Origin: Fundidesulfovibrio putealis DSM 16056
GTDB lineage: Bacteria; Desulfobacterota; Desulfovibrionia; Desulfovibrionales; Desulfovibrionaceae
Direction of reading: 5' to 3'
Assembly: GCF_000429325.1 (NCBI RefSeq)
Contig: NZ_AUBQ01000003.1
Span: forward strand, 248,001-312,000
Length of the DNA: 64,000 nt
In this document: piece after piece, positions 23,925 through 30,909 of the stretch
Position numbering within the stretch: the first letter of the stretch is position 1
How the letters are laid out: the number at the start of each line of letters is the position of its first letter
The notes under the pieces: model-generated
Told to the model about the DNA's origin: nothing
What the model saw: only the letters and a program-made list of their open reading frames with translations
The model's database searches: none
Program-made: the position numbers and the translations under genes

Positions 23925-26300
23925 CTACTGGCCGTCCTGCGGCTTCACGACTGCCTGGACAGGGTCGACAAGGCGAAGGGTCGAGTAATAGGCGGCCAGT
24001 GTGCGGGGATCGTCCGCTTCAAACGTCTCGCCTGCGGGTCCGTGTCCGCCGTGGTTCCAATAGGCGTAACGCAGGGCCAGGGTGTTCTCGCCCTGCTGCG
24101 TCTTGACGGGCACGGCAATGCGGCTGTTGACTCCGGCTTCCGGGAAGTCGGCCTGCCCGATGGTCGTCCCGTTCAGGACAACCTCGATCCGTTGCCCTGC
24201 GATGGGGCTCTTGGCGACCAGCTGCAAGGCGAATTCCCGGGGCTTGTCCGATTGGAAGGACATGGCGGTTTGCGGCCCGCGCCCCCAGCGGAAGTCGCCC
24301 TGGGGGTTTGATTCCGTGTAGTCCAGGCCGGTGACGGCCATGGAAACGTCGGAATCGAAAGACTGGCCCGGGTTGTCCAGGGAGATTTCCAGAGACCTGA
24401 ACCGCACGGTCTCGGTGTTGTTGTAGAACGAGGGCAGAGCGCTGGAGGCCACCATGCGGATCGTGATGTCCACGGTTCTGAAGGGCTCCGCGCGTCCCAG
24501 GCGCAAGGGAATCCAGCCGTGGGGCGTGACTTCGCGCACTGCGAATCCCTGGCGCGCGGGTTCGCCGTCAAAGCTGTAGAAAACCTCGAAGGTGCTTTCC
24601 GGCAGGGTCTTGGCCATGAAAAAAGTCAGGTCCAGGCCTGGGACGGGTTTGCCGGTGTTGTTCTCCACCCTGAAGGTCATCGCTCCGGGAGCGTCGAACC
24701 TGGACGGATAGAGCAGGTTTCCCAAAGGTGAAAAATACGGCGTGAGATCCCTGGCCTCGTAGACATGCCCGTAAAAATCCTCCGGGTCGGCTGTCACGGC
24801 CATGCGGGCGGGCAGAGTCTGGACGGCCAGGACCGGGGTCCTGGGGATGACGAAGCTGGCAACGGAAAACCCGCAGGGGATTTGAACATTCAGGGGTTGG
24901 CGGAAGCCGCTTTTTTCGATGCCGAAAGCTTTTTCGGAGTCGCTCTGTTCATACCCCTGTTGCTTCACCAGGAAGAACTCCACCTGGCCGTCTTCAGGAG
25001 TGACCGCGTTGGGCAGGTCAACCCCGGTGTATCGCTTGAGGTACCAGCCGACGAAGTCCTCGAGGTAAAAGGGATGGAATCCCGCCACGGCCTTGGGGGT
25101 GAAGGAGACGGACATCTCCCTGGCGATGGCGTCCTGGCAGAGGTTGTGATTGATCATGGGGGCGTCGGCGCCGTAAATTCGCGAATGATTCTTACCGACC
25201 AGCAGCAGCGAGCCCGCCAGGAGGATCGGGATGACGGCCCTCTCCGGCCTGCCCAGAATTTGTCCGATGCCGCAGGCCACGACCAGGAGCAGCAGCGGCA
25301 GGATGAAGCCGATGTGCTGGGCGGAGTAGATGATGCCGTAGCGCGCGGCGATCAGGGCCGCCAGCGGGGCGGCAATGGCGATGGCGAACAGGGCGAAGAG
25401 GCCGGTGTCCCGTTTCCACATGGACCACATGCCGAGGGCGAACAGCGCGGCACCCGCGAGGGTCATCCAGGGCACAGGAAATAGGGAGAGCAGTTCGCCG
25501 AGGTTGTCCCCGGTCCGCCCGATGGTCCAGAACATGGAGTTGCCGCCCAGCGCGACGCCGGGAAACTTGCCGAGGCGCACGACCAGGGGGACCACGTTCA
25601 GCAAGAGGCTCACGGAGTTGGCGGCCAGGGAGCCCAGGGCCATGCGGGGGGGGACGTGCCCAAGCAGCATGGCTCCGAGGATGACCGGAATCTGCGCCCC
25701 GATGATCAGCGTCCCGTTGAAGTGCCACAGGCACACCAGGAGGTTCGCTCCGGCCAGGAGCCAGAGATTGCGCCGCGAAGGCGCGCTGAGAAAGCAGACC
25801 AGCCGGTCGAAGCAGATGATGCTCAGGAGTATGATCAGGCTGTGCGGACGAAGCACCCGCGACAGTTCAACGTGCAGCAGATGGACCGCCAGCAGCGCGG
25901 CGGCGCACAGGGCCGTCTCCCGGGAAAACAAGCGCGTCCCGAGGCGGTAGAGGAAGAAGACGGCAGCCACGCCGCTGACAGCGGAAAGGCTACGCAGCGC
26001 AAACTCGGACGATCCGGCCCAGAGGATCGTCTTGGTCAAAAAGTAGAAGAAGGGCGGGTGAGCGTCGGTGTAGAGGGACCGGCGCAGGATGTAGCCCCAG
26101 TCGTGGAGCGATGCGTTGGCCACCAACCCCTCCTCGAACAGGATGACCGGAACGTCCAGCGCGTAGAACCTCAGCGCCCCGGCAACCAGGAGCACCAGGA
26201 GCAGCAGGACGTCGAGAGAGCGGTCCGGACAACGGCTCAACAGACGGGTATGATCCGAGGATTTCCCGTGGAAGGAAATAACACCCTGGGCACGTCTCAC
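23925..26300 (-). CDS. GT39-like membrane glycosyltransferase with C-terminal soluble region
   Basis: About 791 residues from a GTG at 26300; TTG 26240 is an alternative, and neither has a strong ribosome site. The N-terminal ~430 residues carry many membrane helices, with an acidic first loop 'FEEGLVANASLHDW' and 'YTDAHPPFFYFLTK', the pattern of PMT/ArnT-type (GT39) enzymes using polyprenyl-phosphate sugars. The C-terminal ~330 residues are soluble and beta-rich, probably periplasmic. It follows a 71-residue protein by 17 bp. The acceptor is unknown. Confidence 0.75.
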   Translation of the reverse strand: MRRAQGVISFHGKSSDHTRLLSRCPDRSLDVLLLLVLLVAGALRFYALDVPVILFEEGLVANASLHDWGYILRRSLYTDAHPPFFYFLTKTILWAGSSEFALRSLSAVSGVAAVFFLYRLGTRLFSRETALCAAALLAVHLLHVELSRVLRPHSLIILLSIICFDRLVCFLSAPSRRNLWLLAGANLLVCLWHFNGTLIIGAQIPVILGAMLLGHVPPRMALGSLAANSVSLLLNVVPLVVRLGKFPGVALGGNSMFWTIGRTGDNLGELLSLFPVPWMTLAGAALFALGMWSMWKRDTGLFALFAIAIAAPLAALIAARYGIIYSAQHIGFILPLLLLVVACGIGQILGRPERAVIPILLAGSLLLVGKNHSRIYGADAPMINHNLCQDAIAREMSVSFTPKAVAGFHPFYLEDFVGWYLKRYTGVDLPNAVTPEDGQVEFFLVKQQGYEQSDSEKAFGIEKSGFRQPLNVQIPCGFSVASFVIPRTPVLAVQTLPARMAVTADPEDFYGHVYEARDLTPYFSPLGNLLYPSRFDAPGAMTFRVENNTGKPVPGLDLTFFMAKTLPESTFEVFYSFDGEPARQGFAVREVTPHGWIPLRLGRAEPFRTVDITIRMVASSALPSFYNNTETVRFRSLEISLDNPGQSFDSDVSMAVTGLDYTESNPQGDFRWGRGPQTAMSFQSDKPREFALQLVAKSPIAGQRIEVVLNGTTIGQADFPEAGVNSRIAVPVKTQQGENTLALRYAYWNHGGHGPAGETFEADDPRTLAAYYSTLRLVDPVQAVVKPQDGQ

Positions 26301-26317
26301 AGTCGGGAGGAGTCGGC

Positions 26318-26533
26318 TCAGGCCTGCTGTTTGGGCGGAGCGATGGGCAGCGAGTCTTCTTTGGCCTTGGCGTTCCAGTGGTCGCGCACGGCCAGGCAGT
26401 CTTCCTTGGGCAGGGTGCGGTCCATGAGGGAGAAGAAGCGTGAGCGCAGAATCACCAGGTCGTGGTAGCTTTCGGCCTGGTCGATGAGTCGCTTGTAATA
26501 GGCGGCGGATTGCTGTTCTTCCATGAGCAGCAT
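26318..26533 (-). CDS. small hypothetical protein
   Basis: 71 residues (68 if the second ATG at 26524 is used), helical and charged: 'AAYYKRLIDQAESYHDLVILR', 'MDRTLPKEDCLAVRDHWNAK'. No signal peptide or membrane segment. It sits 17 bp before the GT39-like gene. Its composition looks like a real protein, but I do not recognise it. Confidence 0.5.
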   Translation of the reverse strand: MLLMEEQQSAAYYKRLIDQAESYHDLVILRSRFFSLMDRTLPKEDCLAVRDHWNAKAKEDSLPIAPPKQQA

Positions 26534-26703
26534 TTAGCACCACGAACTGATGGTTGGCAACAGTCCGCAGCCAAATGCGCGGCCTGGCGTAAGGGTCTTG
26601 AACTTGTGGGCTTTCTTGGATAGTCTCGCCCCCCGATGCCGGGACGGCTGGGGTGGCGTTTTTTCGGGTAGTTGCATCTGTATAGAACGATCTGGCGGAC
26701 ACC

Positions 26704-27369
26704 ATGCGTATCCTGCGATATATAGCCGTATGTTCGGCCTTGCTGTGCCTGCCGTCGCTGGCGGCCGGGCAGCAGCTCTTCGTTTCCGACGTGCAGGAGA
26801 TCACCGTCCGTACCGGGCCGTCGCTCGACAACAAGATCGTCCAGATGGTCAAGAGCGGCACCAAGATGGACAAGATCAAGGAAGAGGGCGAGTGGGCCAT
26901 GGTGCGCACGGACACCGGCAAGGAAGGCTGGGTCCTCAAGCGGTATCTCACTTCCGACATGCCCGTGAAGGTGCAGTTCGAGGAATTCAAGACCCGCAAC
27001 GCCCAGATGATCGAGAAGGCCGGACAGGTGGAAGCCATCGTGGGCAAGTTCGAGGAGGAGAACAAGAACCTCCAGAAGAACCTGGCCGGGCTTCAGGGCG
27101 AATACGGCAAGCTCAAGTCCGAATACGAGACGCTCTCCAAGGCCAACGCCAACGTGGCCGAGATGACCAAGAGCTTCCATGAAATGAAGGCCGCGTCCGA
27201 GGCCGCGCGCCAGGAGGCGGACCGCCTGAAGCGCGAAAACGAGACCCTGCGCGACATCTCCGACGTGAAGTGGTTCCTGGCAGGGGCCGGGGTGCTGTTC
27301 GCGGGGTGGGTGTTCGGGTATCTGCTGGGGCGCTCGGCCCGCAAGAAGTCCAACCGGATGTACTTGTAA
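26704..27369 (+). CDS. SH3-domain protein with coiled coil and C-terminal membrane anchor (TIGR04211-like)
   Basis: 221 residues: signal peptide (1-22, LAAG-QQL), bacterial SH3 domain about 25-88 ('EITVRTGPSLDNKIVQM', 'EGEWAMVRTDTGKEGWVLKRYL'), long coiled coil about 100-190, one membrane helix about 197-214 and a basic tail. This layout matches YgiM/TIGR04211 proteins, which place an SH3 domain in the periplasm. The exact role is unknown; cell-envelope sensing is a guess. It is divergent from the small protein at 26533. Confidence 0.85.
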   Translation: MRILRYIAVCSALLCLPSLAAGQQLFVSDVQEITVRTGPSLDNKIVQMVKSGTKMDKIKEEGEWAMVRTDTGKEGWVLKRYLTSDMPVKVQFEEFKTRNAQMIEKAGQVEAIVGKFEEENKNLQKNLAGLQGEYGKLKSEYETLSKANANVAEMTKSFHEMKAASEAARQEADRLKRENETLRDISDVKWFLAGAGVLFAGWVFGYLLGRSARKKSNRMYL

Positions 27370-27447
27370 GTATACGCTCCAGTTGTCGCGTTTCGTATGC
27401 GCGCTCATGCGCCGTAAAAGCCTTCCGAAAAGAACCAGTGCTATTTT

Positions 27448-27477
27448 GTAGAAAAAACATGTTCATGTTTTTTCTAC
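27448..27477. terminator. A/T-rich hairpin terminator with ACATGTTCATGT core (copy 1)
   Basis: GTAGAAAAAACATG and CATGTTTTTTCTAC form a perfect 14-bp stem around TT. It lies 79 bp after the SH3 gene and can act in both directions. The same core recurs at 27604 and in related form at 47716 and 50769. Confidence 0.85.
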
Positions 27478-27486
27478 GAGTCTTGC

Positions 27487-27542
27487 CGCGAAGCCCACTG
27501 AGGGTCCAGGGGGATCATCCCCCTGGCCGCCGGAGGCATCTT
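27487..27542. repeat. dispersed hairpin repeat, copy 4
   Basis: Its left 40 bp are identical to copy 3 (15364-15403) and its right 18 bp (GGCCGCCGGAGGCATCTT) to copy 2 (13729-13746), so it joins modules seen separately elsewhere. It lies between two A/T-rich hairpins in a convergent gap. Confidence 0.85.
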
Positions 27543-27603
27543 CTCGCCTTTCTCCCCTCGCTTTTTCACGATGGAACCAGTCGTAACCAGCTAAAACCAT
27601 AAT

Positions 27604-27635
27604 GAGAGTAAAAACATGTTCATGTTTTTGCTCTC
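27604..27635. terminator. A/T-rich hairpin terminator with ACATGTTCATGT core (copy 2)
   Basis: GAGAGTAAAAACATG pairs with CATGTTTTTGCTCTC (one T-G pair) around TT. It stands 4 bp beyond the stop of the ModC-like gene on the minus strand. Confidence 0.85.
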
Positions 27636-27638
27636 GCC

Positions 27639-28388
27639 TCACTCTTCACTGTCCTGTTCCTCCAGCAGCGCGATAACTTCCGGCATGCGCCGTTTCCTCT
27701 CGTCCTCGGTCTCCATTTCCAGCTGTTCCACCACGCGCCCATCGCGGTAGACCACCAGGGTCTTGGCGAAGGCAGCCACGTCGTCGGGGTCGTGGGTGAT
27801 GAGCACGGCGGGTATGCCGAATTTTTCCAGCGTAGCGGCCAATTCGCGGCGCATGCGCACGCGCAGCAGCGGATCCAGCGCGGAAAACGGCTCGTCCAGC
27901 AGCAGCGCGGCGGGGCTGGCCATCATGGCCCGCGCCAGGGCCACGCGCTGGCGCTGCCCGCCGGACAGGCGAACCGGGCGCTCGGCGGCGAGCTGGCCGA
28001 GCCCGAAGGCGTCCAGCATGGCGCGCACCCGTTCATTCTGCTCGCGCGAGAGTTTTCCGGGCCATCCGGGATTCAGGCCGAAGCCCACGTTCCCGGCCAC
28101 GCTCAGGTGGGGGAAGAGGGCGTAATCCTGGAAAAGATAGCCGAGCCCCCGGTCCTTTGGGGGCAGGTCGATGCCTGCGGCGTGGTCGAAGAGCACGCGC
28201 CCGTCCAGTTCGATGCGCCCGCCGCTTGGGCGCATGAGCCCTGCCATGGCCTGGAGGGTGAGGGTCTTGCCGGAGCCGGAAGGCCCGAACAGCACCACGG
28301 CGTCGCCGGAGGCCTCAAAGGCCGAGCGCAGATGGAAGCTGCGGTCTCCGGAGGACAGCACGGCTTCTATGTCCACGCGCACTCTCAT
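27639..28388 (-). CDS. ABC transporter ATPase, ModC-like
   Basis: 249 residues from the ATG at 28388. Walker A 'GPSGSGKT' (near residue 34), Q-loop in 'YLFQDYALFPHL', signature 'LSGGQRQR' (near 140), Walker B 'ALLLDEPF' and the H-loop His in 'LITHDP'. It overlaps the permease gene by 4 bp. Similarity to molybdate/tungstate ATPases fits the ModB-like neighbour, but the C-terminal TOBE/MOP domain of full-length ModC is missing and the protein ends soon after the ABC domain. Substrate is therefore provisional. Confidence 0.75.
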   Translation of the reverse strand: MRVRVDIEAVLSSGDRSFHLRSAFEASGDAVVLFGPSGSGKTLTLQAMAGLMRPSGGRIELDGRVLFDHAAGIDLPPKDRGLGYLFQDYALFPHLSVAGNVGFGLNPGWPGKLSREQNERVRAMLDAFGLGQLAAERPVRLSGGQRQRVALARAMMASPAALLLDEPFSALDPLLRVRMRRELAATLEKFGIPAVLITHDPDDVAAFAKTLVVYRDGRVVEQLEMETEDERKRRMPEVIALLEEQDSEE

Positions 28389-29053
28389 GCGCGCCCCCGC
28401 AGCAGTTTGCCGGACGCCACCAGGATGGACAGGCTGACCAGGGACACCACGCACACCAGGAACAAGGCCTGATCGTCGCGTCCGGCCATGACCGCGTCGT
28501 ACACGGCCAGGGAGAGGGTCTGGGTCTTTCCGGGGATGTTGCCCGCGATCATGAGGGTCGCGCCGAATTCGCCCATGCCGCGCGCGAAGGCCAGCATGGC
28601 TCCGGCCAGGATGCCGCGCCGGGCCAGGGGCAGGCTCACGCGCGCGAACACGGAGAAACCGGGCGCGCCCAGGGTGCGGGCGGCGTTCACCAGATTGGGG
28701 TCCACGGCGTCGAAGGCGGCGCGGGCGGTGGTGAACACCAGGGGGAAGGCCACCACGCAGGAGGCCAGGGCAGCGCCCTGCCAGCTGAACATGAGGGTCA
28801 CGCCGAAATATTCGTTCAGCACCTTGCCGATGACGCCCTGGCGGCCGAACAGCACCAGCAGGTAGTAGCCCAGGACCGTTGGGGGCAGCACCATGGGCAG
28901 GGTGGCCAGGGCGTCCAGGAGGGTTCGTCCGGGGAAATCCTTGCGGCTTAAGCCGTAGGCGACGGGCACGCCCAGCATCAAGGCTCCCAAGGTGGCCACG
29001 AACGCCACCTTGAGAGTCAGGACCAGGGGAATGAGCACCGGGCCTGTGGTCAT
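28385..29053 (-). CDS. ABC transporter permease, ModB-like
   Basis: 222 residues from the ATG at 29053, which overlaps the stop of the upstream small gene (ATGA). Five to six membrane helices, with the cytoplasmic EAA-type loop in 'AARTLGAPGFSVFARVSLPLARRGI' and 'GEFGATLMIAGNIPGKTQTL', a segment very typical of ModB. It likely passes molybdate or tungstate. The substrate-binding protein (modA) is not next to it. Confidence 0.8.
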   Translation of the reverse strand: MTTGPVLIPLVLTLKVAFVATLGALMLGVPVAYGLSRKDFPGRTLLDALATLPMVLPPTVLGYYLLVLFGRQGVIGKVLNEYFGVTLMFSWQGAALASCVVAFPLVFTTARAAFDAVDPNLVNAARTLGAPGFSVFARVSLPLARRGILAGAMLAFARGMGEFGATLMIAGNIPGKTQTLSLAVYDAVMAGRDDQALFLVCVVSLVSLSILVASGKLLRGRA

Positions 29054-29208
29054 CTGGCGCGGTGTCGGCGCGGGGAGCGGCGCGCGGGGGCGGGCTCCAG
29101 GGACAATTCGGAGCACCACATGGAGCGGTCGCGCCCCGGAAGGAGTTCGAACAGCCAGTGCAATGCGACTATGGCCAACAGTGTTGCGACGAGCAGCCAA
29201 TCAATCAT
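29050..29208 (-). CDS. 52-residue single-pass membrane protein upstream of modB-like gene
   Basis: MIDWLLVATLLAIVALHWLF opens the protein, giving one membrane helix (about 3-22), then an Arg-rich tail ending RRHRAR. GGGAGGT lies 7 nt before the ATG, a stronger ribosome site than that of the permease, and its stop overlaps the permease ATG (ATGA). This suggests translational coupling, with the permease made after this small protein. Not recognised; it could be a small transporter subunit or only a leader peptide. Confidence 0.55.
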   Translation of the reverse strand: MIDWLLVATLLAIVALHWLFELLPGRDRSMWCSELSLEPAPARRSPRRHRAR

Positions 29209-29345
29209 GGCGATTACCTCCCGTTGGGGACACAGGCGTTGTTCACGCCTTGCCTCCATAAGGGCAACAACCATGCCAGCACAGCGCTGATGCTAACATG
29301 CCTGAATCACGAACGATGCTTTGAAGATGAAATGATGCCGGGACG

Positions 29346-29385
29346 TACAAAATTGTAGCAAAGCGTCACGTGCTACAATTTTGTA
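29346..29385. terminator. terminator hairpin overlapping the 3' end of the SpoIIE gene
   Basis: TACAAAATTGTAGCA and TGCTACAATTTTGTA form a perfect 15-bp stem with a 10-nt loop. The stop codon of the phosphatase gene (29366-29368) lies in the loop. Confidence 0.8.
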
Positions 29386-30784
29386 TGGGAAGGCCGCCGT
29401 TCTGGAGCGCCTTGAGCACCACCAGGGTCATGTCGTCCTGGCGCTGGGCCTGGCCCTGGAAATTCTTCACGTCGTCCAGGACTGCCTGGAGAATGTCGCG
29501 GGCGTGCAGGCTGGAGTGATCGGCGATCACCTGGCGAAGGCGCGTCTTCCCGTACATCTCGCCCGCCTTGTTGCGGCACTCCCAGATGCCGTCGGTGCCG
29601 ATGGCGATGATCTCGCCAGCCTCGAAGCCGCGCCGGGAGGACTGCTCGAAACCCCAGCAGCCTTCCACGCCCAGGGGGATGCCCTTCACGTCCAGCTCCT
29701 GGAAGGTTCTGGTGCGCGGATTGTAGACCAGGGCCGGGTCGTGCCCGGCCTTCACGTAGGTCAGGTGGCCGCGCTCGGGGTCGAGGGCCAGCCAGAAGAG
29801 GGTCATGAAGCGCCCGGACTGGCCGGTGTCGCGGCTCATGAGGCGGTTCACGTCGCTCAGCATCTCGCCGAGCATGCCGGGCATGGTGGCCCTGGCGCGG
29901 ATGAAGGCCCTGGCGCTGGCCATGAGCAGCGCCGCCGGGATGCCGTGCCCGCTCACGTCGCCCACGGCCACGGAGAAGCCGCTGGAGGCGGGGTCTGGGT
30001 GCGGCAGGTAGTCGTAGTAGTCGCCGCCGGTGGAGTCGCAAGAGATGGACGCCCCGGCCAGCTCGAACCCAGGCACGCAGGGCGGGGTGTGGGGCAGGAA
30101 ATCGCGCTGGATGCTGGCGGCGATCTCCAACTCGAACTCCATGCGCTGCTTGGCCAACATGGCCGTGTGCAGGCGGGCGTTGTCGATGGCGATGGAGGCC
30201 TGCGCGCCGATGATGGTGAAGAGTTCCAGGTCTTCTTCGGTGAAGGGGCCGCCGCCGTTCTTGTTCATGAGCGAGGCCACGCCGATGGGCCGGTTCTTCA
30301 CGGCCAGGGGGACGCTCATGATGGTGTTGGTGCGGTAGCCGGTCTGGCGGTCCACCTCGCGGTTGAAGCGGGGGTCGGCGTAGGCGTCGGGGACAAGCAC
30401 GGGTTTCTCGTTCACCTGCACCCAGCCCGCGATGCCCTCGCCCCGGCGCAGCACGCGCCCCTTGGGCAACAGATGCGCAACCGGCCCCTGGGCCACGGTG
30501 AACACCAGGTCGCCTGAATCCGGGTCGGTGAGCAGCAGGCTGCACGTCTCGGCGTCCAGGGCCTGGCGCGAGGCGGTCATGATGCGCTCCAGCACGTCGT
30601 CCACGTCGATGGAGGAGCTTATCAGGGCGCACAGTTCGAAGCAGCGCCGCAGGCTGTCCACGCGCTGTTTGAGGCGCTCTGGGCTGGTATCGTCCGGGAA
30701 GACCATGGCAATTTCATGCACGCAATCCGTGCGGCTGTCCAGAGGACGAGCAGGGGGAGTGTGAGAGGGCAATTGCAATTCCAT
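29366..30784 (-). CDS. GAF domain - SpoIIE/PP2C-type serine phosphatase
   Basis: 472 residues from ATG 30784 (MELQLPSHTPP), with GGAG very close to it. A GAF domain spans about 55-220 ('GEGIAGWVQVNEKPVLVPDA', 'IMSVPLAVKNRPIGVASLMNKN') and a PP2C SpoIIE-like phosphatase about 245-465 ('GGDYYDYLP', 'VGDVSGHGIPAALLMA', 'GTDGIWECRN') with the expected metal-binding Asp residues. Such RsbU-like proteins dephosphorylate STAS anti-anti-sigma factors. It is divergent from a secreted phosphatase-autotransporter. Its partner is not visible nearby. Confidence 0.88.
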   Translation of the reverse strand: MELQLPSHTPPARPLDSRTDCVHEIAMVFPDDTSPERLKQRVDSLRRCFELCALISSSIDVDDVLERIMTASRQALDAETCSLLLTDPDSGDLVFTVAQGPVAHLLPKGRVLRRGEGIAGWVQVNEKPVLVPDAYADPRFNREVDRQTGYRTNTIMSVPLAVKNRPIGVASLMNKNGGGPFTEEDLELFTIIGAQASIAIDNARLHTAMLAKQRMEFELEIAASIQRDFLPHTPPCVPGFELAGASISCDSTGGDYYDYLPHPDPASSGFSVAVGDVSGHGIPAALLMASARAFIRARATMPGMLGEMLSDVNRLMSRDTGQSGRFMTLFWLALDPERGHLTYVKAGHDPALVYNPRTRTFQELDVKGIPLGVEGCWGFEQSSRRGFEAGEIIAIGTDGIWECRNKAGEMYGKTRLRQVIADHSSLHARDILQAVLDDVKNFQGQAQRQDDMTLVVLKALQNGGLPIQNCST

Positions 30785-30909
30785 CACTCCGGCTTCGCCA
30801 ATTCCAAAGGCGATCCCTGGCAGGCAACATCTGCGCGCCAGCGAATAACCATTTGCGGAACCCGGTATATGTCGATATGTTAATGTCTTGAATGTTAAGG
30901 AAAATTTCA
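30785..30909. promoter_or_regulatory. A/T-rich divergent promoter gap
   Basis: A 125-bp stretch between two divergent genes with a clear drop in GC from 30845 on. Possible -10-like hexamers lie in GTATATGTCGATATGTTAATG, but I cannot fix a -35. AAGG at 30896-30900 serves the plus-strand gene. Confidence 0.4.
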
